Origin: an uncultured Prevotellaceae bacterium
Lineage (GTDB): Bacteria; Bacteroidota; Bacteroidia; Bacteroidales; Bacteroidaceae
Assembly (NCBI GenBank): GCA_902801375.1
Contig: CADCIB010000005.1
Span: 1-64,000 of the forward strand
Direction of reading: 5' to 3'
Length of the DNA stretch: 64,000 nucleotides
A program made the position numbers and the translations under genes. The notes beneath the pieces are model-generated. The model did no database searches, was not told where the DNA came from, and saw only the letters and a list, made by a program, of their open reading frames with translations. Positions 17,266 through 25,084 of the stretch are shown in pieces; the first letter of the stretch is position 1; each line of letters begins with the position of its first letter.

Positions 17266-17475
17266 TCACTCGCCATAATCCATCACAATAGCAACGGAAC
17301 TGGACAGGATGCCCACCACGGCTTTAAAGCCAGCCAGCAAGACGTTGGTTGCGATGCCTATCCAACTGGTGCGGATAATCTGATGTGCCCTGTCGGTGGA
17401 GGCGCGCTTTGTGCTCTCAGTTTCTGCCGGGCTCGCGGGGCTGCCCTGCCCTGTCTTCATGGAATCATTCATCAT
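17266..17475 (-). pseudogene. Cation diffusion facilitator transporter, N-terminal fragment
   Basis: The 69-aa frame ends with the start of the first membrane helix of a CDF metal exporter: RTSWIGIATNVLLAGFKAVV and GILSSSVAIVMD, which in complete proteins is followed by AxNNxSDA and five more helices. Here YGE and a stop follow the aspartate. The sequence downstream (17079-17265) shows no more CDF codons in any frame, so the rest was deleted, not only frameshifted. It begins 32 bases after the TPR/AraC regulator and was probably the last gene of that operon. Confidence 0.7.
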
Positions 17476-17507
17476 CGGATCGTTTTTTCAGCGATAATCA
17501 TAAAGCG

Positions 17508-19262
17508 TTATGTTTCTTTGTCTTCGGCGGCCATCTTGATGTATTCCGAGGGGGTGAGACCCACTTGGCGCTTGAAGGCGTTGATGAAGGTGGAGCGCGA
17601 CTTGAAGCCTACACCCTCGGAGATGGTCTCGAGGGTGAGGTGGCCGAAGTTCTTGGTGTCGTTGATGCGACGGCAGGCCTCCTTGATGCGGTATCTGCCC
17701 ACAACGGTACTGAAGGTTTGCTCGTACTGCTCGTTGATGACCTGCGAGACATAGGCGGTGTTCGACCCTACAATCTTGGCCAGCTTGGCCAGCGAGAAGT
17801 CGTTGCTGCAGATGACGTCGGGATTGTTGAGGGCTTCCTGAATGCGGTAGATGAGCGTGGCCCGCTGTTCGTCGCTGAGGTTGCTCTTGCTGTATTTCTT
17901 CTGGGGCGTGGAAGGTGAGGGCTGAGACGTGGGGTCTGAGAGGTGAGCAGCATGCTCATTCTCGTGCGCCTCTTCAATCTGTTCGGCCGACAACTGTTCC
18001 AGACGTTGCTGGTTGTCGTGGTAGAGTTGCAGTTTCTGCTCGAATTCTTTGCGCAGCTGGTGCTCCGTCTCTTCAGCCCGCATCACCTCCTGGTTTTTGC
18101 GGAAAAGACTCTGGTTGCTGAATAGGAGCTGGCGGTTTTTGCGGTAGAGGAGCAGAGCGGAACCCGCCAAAATAAGGAGCAAGGCACTGCCGAAGATGAG
18201 CCAGAAGAGCTGCAGGCGCTGGCGGGCGGCCATTTTCTCGGCTTTCAGTTCTTCCTGTCGGAGTTGCTGTATGTAGTTCATCTCGCCCACAGTAGAGAGC
18301 CGCATGGCTTGCATCTGTTCTTTCTTCTCGAGGTATTTGATGTAGTATTCGCGCGACAGGGGTTGCTGATCCATCAGCTTGTAGTAGTCGGAGAGCTGTT
18401 TGAAGCAGATCTGCTCGTAGTCGGGCACACTGTCTTGCTGTGCTCTGTCGAGGGCCTTGCGGACGTATTCCACGGCGCGTACGAGGTCGTTTTGCTGCTC
18501 GTAAGTTTTCGCGATGTTCAGATAGGCGGGCAGGATGTTGAGCTCAGGCTGCTCTTTGACGTCGATAGCGTTGAGCTGCTGCTCGAAATATCGGCGGGCT
18601 GCATCGTATTTCTTCTGCTGCATGGCTTCGAGAGCTCGGTATTGTAGCCGCACGTACTTCAGGTTGTCGATATCGTCGGGGATATCTTTCGACAGGATGA
18701 AACTGTATTTATCAATCTTAGCGTCGTAGTTGAGGTTGGTCATGTTGAAGAAAGCGGTGACCATGACAGCCCAGTTTTGGGTCTCATAGCCCTTGATGAT
18801 GCACTGGTCCATCATCTCCCACGCCTGCTTCTCCATCTGCTCGGAGGAGTATCGCGCTGCATATTCGTCGAGCAGTTCGCTGAGATTGCTCATAAGGATG
18901 AGCCGCATGGGTTCGTTGCCCACATCGTTGCTGATGATGAGTCCTTGGTTGAAGGCCTCGTACGACTGTGTATAGTCGTAGTAGAAGAACCGAAACACGC
19001 ATCCCATGTTGTTGATGGCGCGCAGGCAAAGCTCTGTGTCGTCGGGGGTCATGTCTTCACGGTATCGTTCGCTGACGATGGTAAAGCAGGTCATGGCCTG
19101 ATTGGGTTGGTTGTCAGCATAGTATTTCCTTCCCAAGCGTAGGAGGCTGTCGGACGAAAGTTTCGACAGTCGTGCATAGTCGCTCACGGCGTCTCTTGCA
19201 CCGTAGCAGAACATGCACATCACAACCAACAAGGTTGCCAAAAGGAAGGATCTTTTATTCAT
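17508..19262 (-). CDS. TPR-containing, membrane-anchored AraC-family regulator
   Basis: The 584-aa protein has a signal sequence (MNKRSFLLATLLVVMCMFCYG), a long helical TPR region outside the cytoplasm (about 25-335, e.g. LLRLGRKYYADNQPNQAMTC), a membrane segment at about 350-374 (LFWLIFGSALLLILAGSALL), a coiled coil (about 380-440), a low-complexity linker (SDPTSQPSPSTPQKK) and a C-terminal AraC helix-turn-helix domain (about 467-580, FSLAKLAKIVGSNTAYVSQ and TLETISEGVGFKSRSTFINA). This layout is typical of Bacteroidota one-component sensors that read a periplasmic signal and act directly on DNA. It follows two mini-lipoprotein genes (7-base gap) and precedes the broken CDF gene. Its targets are unknown; the linker coincides with one of the dispersed low-complexity stretches. 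Confidence 0.85.
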   Translation of the reverse strand: MNKRSFLLATLLVVMCMFCYGARDAVSDYARLSKLSSDSLLRLGRKYYADNQPNQAMTCFTIVSERYREDMTPDDTELCLRAINNMGCVFRFFYYDYTQSYEAFNQGLIISNDVGNEPMRLILMSNLSELLDEYAARYSSEQMEKQAWEMMDQCIIKGYETQNWAVMVTAFFNMTNLNYDAKIDKYSFILSKDIPDDIDNLKYVRLQYRALEAMQQKKYDAARRYFEQQLNAIDVKEQPELNILPAYLNIAKTYEQQNDLVRAVEYVRKALDRAQQDSVPDYEQICFKQLSDYYKLMDQQPLSREYYIKYLEKKEQMQAMRLSTVGEMNYIQQLRQEELKAEKMAARQRLQLFWLIFGSALLLILAGSALLLYRKNRQLLFSNQSLFRKNQEVMRAEETEHQLRKEFEQKLQLYHDNQQRLEQLSAEQIEEAHENEHAAHLSDPTSQPSPSTPQKKYSKSNLSDEQRATLIYRIQEALNNPDVICSNDFSLAKLAKIVGSNTAYVSQVINEQYEQTFSTVVGRYRIKEACRRINDTKNFGHLTLETISEGVGFKSRSTFINAFKRQVGLTPSEYIKMAAEDKET

Positions 19263-19269
19263 AAGCTCA

Positions 19270-19470
19270 TTAACATAGCGAGTCGGCATCAGCCGTAGCG
19301 GTGCTGTCTCCACTGTCGGGAGTATCAAGGCTGTCGGTCTTCCATCGGTCTTCTGGGGCGGGTGCGCCGTATTCGCAGGGCTGCGGTACGTGGCATCCGA
19401 CAAACCCCAGCAGGGTTAGCAATGCGGAGAAGACAGCGGTCAGCGTTCTTCCAAGGAGTTTGTTCTTCAT
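19270..19470 (-). CDS. Small lipoprotein with CEYG motif (radical SAM-associated putative lipoprotein-like)
   Basis: The 66-aa protein has a signal peptide with a lipobox (SALLTLLGFVGC, Cys 26) and a short mature part beginning HVPQPCEYGAPAPED and rich in Ser, Thr and Asp. The start MKNKLLGRTLTAVFSALL and the CEYG motif match a family of Bacteroidota lipoproteins usually found with a radical SAM enzyme. Those are longer (about 130-160 aa) and carry a carboxypeptidase-like domain after CEYGTP, which is missing here. No radical SAM gene is present. It is the second gene of the operon, 43 bases after its paralogue and 7 before the AraC regulator. Function unknown. Confidence 0.6.
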   Translation of the reverse strand: MKNKLLGRTLTAVFSALLTLLGFVGCHVPQPCEYGAPAPEDRWKTDSLDTPDSGDSTATADADSLC

Positions 19471-19513
19471 TCTCTTTGTTTGTGCAACCCGTGGGCTCAG
19501 GTGGCTGGCAGGG

Positions 19514-19750
19514 TCACGGTTTTTTGTTATAGTCGCTGGGGGGAGGTCCATACACCACGGGCTGCGGCTCGCGGATGGTAGGCCCTTGCTGAGGAACAAC
19601 GGGCGGGTTGGAGTTCTCGGTTTTTTCGGTTTTCCCCTTGTCGCCTTTGTCACCCTCAGCGGTTTTGACCGTATGGCAGGCGTTGAATCCCAACATGACG
19701 ATCAGCGATGCCAAGAAGGCATTCAATCGTTGAATGAAAGCTCTTTTCAT
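19514..19750 (-). CDS. Small lipoprotein with C-terminal YGPPPSDY motif
   Basis: The 78-aa protein has a signal peptide and lipobox (NAFLASLIVMLGFNAC, Cys 25), a charged GDKGDKGK spacer and an end with VVYGPPPSDYNKKP. The signal peptide is similar to that of the next gene (both LGF-x-x-C-H), so the two are likely paralogues. The YGPPPSDY end recalls the YG(V/T)P-x-x-DY motif of radical SAM-associated lipoproteins and may be a peptide that is modified or recognised. The start at 19750 was preferred over the ATG three codons upstream. It is first in the operon, after a good promoter. Confidence 0.6.
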   Translation of the reverse strand: MKRAFIQRLNAFLASLIVMLGFNACHTVKTAEGDKGDKGKTEKTENSNPPVVPQQGPTIREPQPVVYGPPPSDYNKKP

Positions 19751-19773
19751 CAAGCACAATATGGTTTAGGTTG

Positions 19774-19804
19774 CAAAATTACACATTATGAGGCAAACAG
19801 CCAA
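19774..19804 (-). promoter_or_regulatory. Promoter for the mini-lipoprotein/AraC operon
   Basis: Minus-strand TTG (19804-19802), 20 bases, TAATTTTG (19781-19774), 24 bases before the start at 19750. Confidence 0.65.
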
Positions 19805-19964
19805 CAAATTTACGGTAAATTAACCGTTTTTACTTTATAAAACATAAGAATATATCTTTCAGGCAAGGCAACATAAGGGCTTTATTTAAACTTAATTAAT
19901 GCCTCGCGGCAACAGCACGTTTGCCTGATTTCACCGCTATTTTTGTTTATTTATGATTAATGAA

Positions 19965-19995
19965 TTGTGTATTAGGAATTAAATAGCTACCTTTG
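19965..19995 (+). promoter_or_regulatory. korA promoter
   Basis: TTG (19965-19967), 20 bases, TACCTTTG (19988-19995), 40 bases before the korA start. Confidence 0.7.
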
Positions 19996-20035
19996 CACCC
20001 GATTTCCTATAGGATCATCTATCAAAACCAATAAT

Positions 20036-21883
20036 ATGGCAGAAAAACTCGAAGTAAAAGAGCTAGAGGAAGTGGTAGTCCGCTTCTCCGGCGACTCCGG
20101 TGACGGCATGCAGCTGGCCGGAAACATTTTCTCCACTGTCTCGGCAACAGTGGGCAATGGTATCTCCACCTTTCCCGACTATCCTGCCGACATCCGCGCC
20201 CCGCAAGGGTCGCTCACGGGTGTGTCGGGCTTCCAAGTACACATCGGTAGTGGCAAGGTGTACACACCTGGCGACAAGTGCGACGTCTTGGTGTGCATGA
20301 ACGCCGCCGCCCTGAAGACGCAGTACAAGTTTGCAAAACCGCAGGCCACCATCATCATCGACACCGACTCATTCGGCCCCGCCGACCTGAAGAAGGCTGC
20401 CTTCCAGACGGAAGACTATTTAGGCGAGATGGGCATCGACCCCGACCGCGTGGTGCAGTGCCCACTGACCACAATGGTGAAAGAGTGCCTGAAGGACTCG
20501 GGCATGGACAATAAGGCCGTGCTGAAATGTCGCAACATGTTTGCCGTGGGACTGGTATGCTGGCTGTTCAACCGCGACCTCTCATTAGTAAACAACTTCC
20601 TGAAGAAGAAATTCATCAAGAAACCGGCCCTGGCCGACGTGAACATGCGCGTGGTGCAGGCTGGCTTTGACTACGGCCACAACACGCACTCGAGCGTGCC
20701 AGCCACTTATCGCATCGAGTCGGGCATCAAGATGCCTGGCCGCTATATGGACATCACGGGTAACAAGGCTACGGCCTACGGACTGATTGCCGCCGCCGAA
20801 CGCGCCGGACTGAAGTTGTTTCTGGGCTCCTACCCCATCACTCCAGCTACGGACATCCTGCACGAGCTGTCGAAGCACAAGTCGCTGGGCGTGATGACGG
20901 TGCAATGTGAAGACGAGGTATCAGGCTGCGCCACAGCTATCGGTGCCGCCTTTGCTGGTGCCCTGGCCGTGTCCTCGACCTCCGGTCCTGGCGTCTGCCT
21001 GAAGAGCGAGGCCATGAACCTGGCCGTCATCGATGAGCTGCCGCTGGTGATTGTCGACGTGCAGCGTGGCGGTCCCTCCACGGGTCTGCCCACGAAGAGC
21101 GAACAGACCGACCTCTTGCAGGCCCTCTATGGCCGCAACGGCGAGTCGCCCATGCCGGTGATTGCCGCCCTGAGCCCCACCGACTGCTTCGATGCCGCCT
21201 ACGAGGCTTCGAAGATAGCACTGGAACACCTCACGCCGGTCATTCTGCTGACTGATGCTTTCATCGCTAATGGTTCGGCTGCCTGGCGTCTGCCCGACAT
21301 CAACGAACTGCCGAAGATTCAGCCGCACTATGTCACTCCGGAACTGAAGGACAACTACACACCCTATCAGCGCGACCCGGAAACGCTGGTGCGCTACTGG
21401 GCCATCCCCGGACAGGAAGGCTACACGCACATCATCGGCGGTCTGGAGAAGGACGGACAGACGGGTGCCATCTCCACCAACCCTGAGAATCACGACCGCA
21501 TGTGCCGTCTGCGCGCAGAGAAAGTGGCTCGCATCCCCGTCCCCGACCTGGAAGTGCTGGGCGACAAAGACGATGCCGACCTGCTCATCGTGGGCTTCGG
21601 CAGCACCTTCGGCCATCTCTACAGTGCCATGGAGGAGCTGCGCCATCAAGGCAAGAAAGTGGCCTTGGCTCAGTTTAAGTACATCAACCCGCTGCCGAAG
21701 AACACGGCAGAGGTACTTCTGAAGTACCCGAAAGTGGTGGTGGCCGAACAGAACCTCGGACAGCTCGCTGGCTTCCTCCGCGCCAAGGTCAACGGTTTCG
21801 TACCCGTTCAATACAACGAAGTGAAGGGACAACCGTTCCAGGTGGAAGAACTCACCTCTTATTTCAAGACACTATTCTCATGA
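20036..21883 (+). CDS. korA: 2-oxoglutarate:ferredoxin oxidoreductase, fused gamma-alpha subunit
   Basis: With KorB this enzyme interconverts 2-oxoglutarate and succinyl-CoA using ferredoxin, in the branched TCA pathway of anaerobes. The 615-aa protein joins the gamma domain (VRFSGDSGDGMQLAGNIFS, about 11-29, residues to 185) with the alpha domain (GSYPITPATDILHELS, about 264-279; EDEVSGCATAIGAAFAGA) and ends with the transketolase C-terminal-like part (FGSTFGHLYSAMEELRHQGK). Length is usual for the fused form in Bacteroidota. korB would normally follow at once; here a GxxExxY gene within inverted repeats lies between, starting 3 bases after the korA stop. Confidence 0.95.
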   Translation: MAEKLEVKELEEVVVRFSGDSGDGMQLAGNIFSTVSATVGNGISTFPDYPADIRAPQGSLTGVSGFQVHIGSGKVYTPGDKCDVLVCMNAAALKTQYKFAKPQATIIIDTDSFGPADLKKAAFQTEDYLGEMGIDPDRVVQCPLTTMVKECLKDSGMDNKAVLKCRNMFAVGLVCWLFNRDLSLVNNFLKKKFIKKPALADVNMRVVQAGFDYGHNTHSSVPATYRIESGIKMPGRYMDITGNKATAYGLIAAAERAGLKLFLGSYPITPATDILHELSKHKSLGVMTVQCEDEVSGCATAIGAAFAGALAVSSTSGPGVCLKSEAMNLAVIDELPLVIVDVQRGGPSTGLPTKSEQTDLLQALYGRNGESPMPVIAALSPTDCFDAAYEASKIALEHLTPVILLTDAFIANGSAAWRLPDINELPKIQPHYVTPELKDNYTPYQRDPETLVRYWAIPGQEGYTHIIGGLEKDGQTGAISTNPENHDRMCRLRAEKVARIPVPDLEVLGDKDDADLLIVGFGSTFGHLYSAMEELRHQGKKVALAQFKYINPLPKNTAEVLLKYPKVVVAEQNLGQLAGFLRAKVNGFVPVQYNEVKGQPFQVEELTSYFKTLFS

Positions 21884-21886
21884 TTC

Positions 21887-21920
21887 TTTTAAACAACGAA
21901 TTATACGAATTGAACGAATT
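21887..21920 (+). repeat. Left 34-bp inverted repeat of the GxxExxY cassette
   Basis: It begins TTTTAAACAACGAATT and holds three CGAATT words at a 9-base period (21897, 21906, 21915). It matches the reverse complement of 22387-22420 at 30 of 34 positions, the first 16 without a mismatch. It starts 3 bases after the korA stop codon. Confidence 0.85.
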
Positions 21921-21942
21921 GAAAAAGCAGAGTCTCTGAGCC

Positions 21943-22338
21943 ATGGAAACAGTGTCGTGCCATCATAGCGTGGTCTATGCCCAAGAATCATATCAAATTA
22001 TTGGTGCCGCCATGAAGGTCCATGCCACACTTGGTCCTGGCTTCACCGAGAAAGTGTATCAGGACGCACTCGCCATCGAACTGAACGACAGAAACATTCC
22101 TTACAAGAGAGAGGTAACACTACATGCCTCCTATAAAGGAGTGGTATTGGAAGGTACTTTCGTTCCTGATTTCATTTGCTTTGATAAGATTATTGTTGAG
22201 TTGAAAGCCGTGAAAGAACTTGATGATGTTCACCGTTCACAGGCCATTAACTATGCGAAAGTGGCAGGCCTTAAGCTGGCATTGCTTATCAATTTTGGAG
22301 AATCGTCACTGATAAGTGAGCGTTTTCCTGCGAAATGA
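21943..22338 (+). CDS. GxxExxY family protein (PD-(D/E)XK nuclease-like)
   Basis: The 131-aa protein has the naming motif GFTEKVYQDAL (G-x-x-E-x-x-Y, about 33-43) and a nuclease-like core: VPDFICFDKIIVELKAV (about 75-91) gives the Asp and Glu-x-Lys of PD-(D/E)XK enzymes, followed by HRSQAINYAKVAGLKLALLINFG, the family's most conserved part. The catalytic set is complete. Such genes are scattered through Bacteroidota genomes and their biological role is not established. This one separates korA from korB, lies between 34-bp inverted repeats and has no partner genes. Start at 21943; an in-frame ATG at codon 24 would delete the N-terminus. It is probably transcribed from the korA promoter. Confidence 0.85.
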   Translation: METVSCHHSVVYAQESYQIIGAAMKVHATLGPGFTEKVYQDALAIELNDRNIPYKREVTLHASYKGVVLEGTFVPDFICFDKIIVELKAVKELDDVHRSQAINYAKVAGLKLALLINFGESSLISERFPAK

Positions 22339-22386
22339 CAGTCAAAGAAACAAGATAAGGCTTGTATGAAGAATGACCGTTTAATA

Positions 22387-22420
22387 AATTCGCAAAATTC
22401 GTAAAATTCGTTGTTTAAAA
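22387..22420 (-). repeat. Right 34-bp inverted repeat of the GxxExxY cassette
   Basis: Read on the minus strand it is TTTTAAACAACGAATT then TTACGAATT and TTGCGAATT, again three CGAATT words at a 9-base period. It ends 44 bases before the korB start. Confidence 0.85.
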
Positions 22421-22464
22421 ATAACATAAATACAAATCATTGTAAGCACAAAAGATATTACAGT

Positions 22465-23472
22465 ATGGAACAGTACACAATTCAAGACTATAAGAAGAGC
22501 CAGCCGCGTTGGTGTCCTGGCTGTGGCGACCACTTCTTCCTCGCCTCGCTGCACAAGGCGATGGCAGAACTCGGCGTGCCGCCGCATGAGACGGCGGTTA
22601 TCTCGGGTATCGGTTGTTCGAGCCGCCTGCCCTACTACGTCAACACCTATGCCATGCAGACCATCCACGGTCGTGCCGCCGCCATCGCGTCGGGTACGAA
22701 GGTGGTGAACCCGAAACTGACGGTGTGGCAGGTCTCTGGCGACGGCGACGGACTGGCCATCGGTGGCAACCACTTCATCCACGCCATGCGTCGTAACATC
22801 GACCTGAACATCATCCTGCTCAACAACCGCATCTATGGTCTGACCAAGGGACAGTATTCACCCACCTCACCGCGCGGCTTCGTCTCGAAGTCGAGCCCTT
22901 ACGGAACGGTGGAGGACCCATTCCGCCCAGCAGAGCTCTGCTTTGGTGCCCGCGGACGCTTCTTCGCCCGCTCGGTGGCTACCGATGCCGCTGAGACCGT
23001 GGAGATTCTGAAGGCCGCCAAGCAGCACAAGGGTGCCGCCGTCTGCGAGATCCTGCAGAACTGCGTCATCTTCAACAACGGCTGCTACGAACCCGTCTAT
23101 ACCAAGGAGGGTCGCAAGAAGAACTGCATCTACGTGCGCCACGGCGAGAAACTGGTGTTCGGCGAGAACAACGAGTTTGGTCTGGTTCAGGAAGGTTTTG
23201 GCCTGAAAGTGGTGAAGATTGGTGAGAACGGCGTCACGATGGACGACATCCTCGTGCACGACGCCCATTGCGAGGACAACACCCTGCAGCTGAAGTTGGC
23301 CGAGATGACCAACGAGAACGGCTTCCCCGTGGCCCTTGGCGTCATCCGCGACGTGGAGGCTCCCACCTACGAGGAGTCTCTCCACCAGCAGATTGCCGAA
23401 GTGTCGGCCCAGAAGAAGTACCACAACTTCATGGAGTTGCTCGACACCAACGACACCTGGGAGGTGAAATAG
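22465..23472 (+). CDS. korB: 2-oxoglutarate:ferredoxin oxidoreductase, beta subunit
   Basis: This 335-aa subunit binds thiamine diphosphate. WCPGCGDHF (about 16-24) starts the family, VWQVSGDGDGLAIGGNHFIH (about 88-107) with NNRIYGLTKGQYSPTS (about 120-135) is the TPP/Mg site, and the C-terminal quarter matches the KorB extension (EDPFRPAELCFGARG onward). The start at 22465 gives the normal N-terminus; the longer frame upstream would read into the cassette repeat. It works with KorA, 580 bases upstream. The secreted hydrolase gene begins 3 bases after its stop. Confidence 0.95.
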   Translation: MEQYTIQDYKKSQPRWCPGCGDHFFLASLHKAMAELGVPPHETAVISGIGCSSRLPYYVNTYAMQTIHGRAAAIASGTKVVNPKLTVWQVSGDGDGLAIGGNHFIHAMRRNIDLNIILLNNRIYGLTKGQYSPTSPRGFVSKSSPYGTVEDPFRPAELCFGARGRFFARSVATDAAETVEILKAAKQHKGAAVCEILQNCVIFNNGCYEPVYTKEGRKKNCIYVRHGEKLVFGENNEFGLVQEGFGLKVVKIGENGVTMDDILVHDAHCEDNTLQLKLAEMTNENGFPVALGVIRDVEAPTYEESLHQQIAEVSAQKKYHNFMELLDTNDTWEVK

Positions 23473-23475
23473 CCG

Positions 23476-25059
23476 ATGAGAAAAATGCTTACCGTGGGCA
23501 TGGCCTTTCTGTTGATGGGTGTTCACAATATGAATGCACAGGAAATCACAGACATGGGTCATGCCACGATTATCTTCAGCCAGAAGGGAGAGATCATTCT
23601 TGAAGAGAGAGACGACGCGACAGCCATCAGGAAACAGTCAGCTGGGAATGCCGAAGAAGGACTCTACGACAAGGGGACAAGCAGTTTTTTCAACATTTGC
23701 TGGTTTACCTATCAGTATCCCTCCACCAGTGGGGACGGACAAGAAATCATGCTCTCGGCTCTGGCCTGCATGCCTGACAACAACGAGGCAACCATCAACA
23801 ATGTCCTGGTGGGATGCCATGCCACGATAGCAGCCAACAGGCAATGCCCTTCAAGATTCAACCAGACTGGCAACAACTTCAGCGATGTATTTCTCACCAT
23901 GACACTGGCAGGGAACACGGGTCAGGGACAGGGCGACATGGCCTATAACAACCTTGTCATCCTGCCCGACTATGAAGGCTTTGGCATCACAAGAGAGCGG
24001 GCGCATCCTTATCTATGCGAGGAGATTACCGGCCGACAGGTGACCGACGCTGTTAAGGCGGGCATCACACTCTATCAGAACGACTTACAGACAGAAGCGA
24101 TACGCCGCAACTTCCGCGACGATTGGCGGACTATCTGCACAGGCTATTCGCAGGGAGGAGCCGTGGCGATGGCTACCCAGCGCTATATCGAACAGAACGA
24201 CCTCAGCGAAGAGCTCCATCTGGCTGGCTCACTCTGCGGCGACGGCCCATACGACCCCGTATCGACCATCCTCTATTATTTAGAAAAGGATCAGCAGGGC
24301 AAGGCGCTATCGATGCCTGTCGTACTGCCGATGATGCTGAAGGGGCTCTGCTGCTATGACGAGACGCTGAGCAAATATGAGGTGAGTGATTTCCTCGATA
24401 AGCGTTTCCTTGAGACAGGTGTTCTCGGCTGGCTCGACTCGAAGATCATGAGTACCGACAACATCACTGATGAATGGAAAAAGCTCTACGACAAAGGGAA
24501 GGATGGCGACGAGACGTACTACCGCTCGGTACTGACCCGCAACGGAGACGCACGGCTGAGCAATATCATGAAGGAGGAGGCGCTCAGCTATTTTACCCAG
24601 TTGCTTGCGGAAAATCCTGACTATGCCACCACGGGGGTACCACTGCCAGAAGGTGGCTCACTGGGAGAAGACCTGCATCTGGCATTGGAACACAACAACC
24701 TGACCCGCAACTGGACACCACAGCATCCACTCTTTCTCTACCATAGCACGGGCGACGAGGTGGTACCCTACGAGAACTACGAGAGTGCCGGAGCCCACCT
24801 GGGCGAATGGGTGACCTTCTACAACTCTTTCGCCAACAGTACGCACGTTGCGACGGGCATAGAATTTTTTATGGCCTCTTCACGCCTGGAAGGCATACGC
24901 CAGCTTGCCACGAGTCCTCACATCGGCATTGAAAACATCAGCATCCCACTGAAAGCCGACGACGCGCTCATCTATGACTTGAACGGTAGGGCTATCAATG
25001 GGATGCCGGACTACGGAGTCTTTATCCAACAAGGAAAGAAGATGATTCATAAACGTTGA
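23476..25059 (+). CDS. Secreted alpha/beta hydrolase (lipase/peptidase-like) with sorting tail
   Basis: The 527-aa protein has a signal peptide (MLTVGMAFLLMGVHNMNAQ) and an alpha/beta-hydrolase core: NNLVILPDYEGFGITRERAHPY, the nucleophile elbow GYSQGGAVAMA (Ser at about 225), the acid in HSTGDEVVPYENYESA (about 430-440) and the likely catalytic His in NSTHVATG (about 455). LVGCHATI and the cap helices recall secretory lipases and prolyl-oligopeptidase-like enzymes; the substrate is not clear. The end (IYDLNGRAINGMPDYGVFIQ...KKMIHKR) is the type IX-like tail seen in six other proteins of the window. It lies 3 bases after korB but is unlikely to share its function. Confidence 0.8.
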   Translation: MRKMLTVGMAFLLMGVHNMNAQEITDMGHATIIFSQKGEIILEERDDATAIRKQSAGNAEEGLYDKGTSSFFNICWFTYQYPSTSGDGQEIMLSALACMPDNNEATINNVLVGCHATIAANRQCPSRFNQTGNNFSDVFLTMTLAGNTGQGQGDMAYNNLVILPDYEGFGITRERAHPYLCEEITGRQVTDAVKAGITLYQNDLQTEAIRRNFRDDWRTICTGYSQGGAVAMATQRYIEQNDLSEELHLAGSLCGDGPYDPVSTILYYLEKDQQGKALSMPVVLPMMLKGLCCYDETLSKYEVSDFLDKRFLETGVLGWLDSKIMSTDNITDEWKKLYDKGKDGDETYYRSVLTRNGDARLSNIMKEEALSYFTQLLAENPDYATTGVPLPEGGSLGEDLHLALEHNNLTRNWTPQHPLFLYHSTGDEVVPYENYESAGAHLGEWVTFYNSFANSTHVATGIEFFMASSRLEGIRQLATSPHIGIENISIPLKADDALIYDLNGRAINGMPDYGVFIQQGKKMIHKR

Positions 25060-25071
25060 ATCATCTTCTTT
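25035..25071. terminator. Bidirectional hairpin terminator between convergent genes
   Basis: AAAGAAGATGATTCA and TGAATCATCTTCTTT form a perfect 15-bp stem with a 7-base loop. The left arm encodes the last codons of the hydrolase, and the right arm leads into the M6 protease gene end. Confidence 0.75.
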
Positions 25072-25084
25072 CGATATTCTTCTA

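Larger units (their letters stand above)
21887..22420. mobile_element. Candidate single-gene cassette bounded by 34-bp inverted repeats, inserted between korA and korB
   Basis: The 534-bp unit holds only the GxxExxY gene. Without it korA and korB would be about 47 bases apart, a normal operon gap. The ends are imperfect inverted repeats with 9-base periodic CGAATT words. No transposase and no clear target duplication is seen, so movement, if any, would need an enzyme from elsewhere or the nuclease-like protein itself. Mobility is inferred from structure only. Confidence 0.5.

Noticed and set aside
20921..21832. Minus-strand ORF (303 codons) within korA
   Set aside because: Antisense shadow of korA; Val/His/Gly-rich without domains.
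21884..22424. Target-site duplication at the GxxExxY cassette ends
   Set aside because: TGATTC on the left and ATAACA on the right do not match, so no duplication can be claimed.
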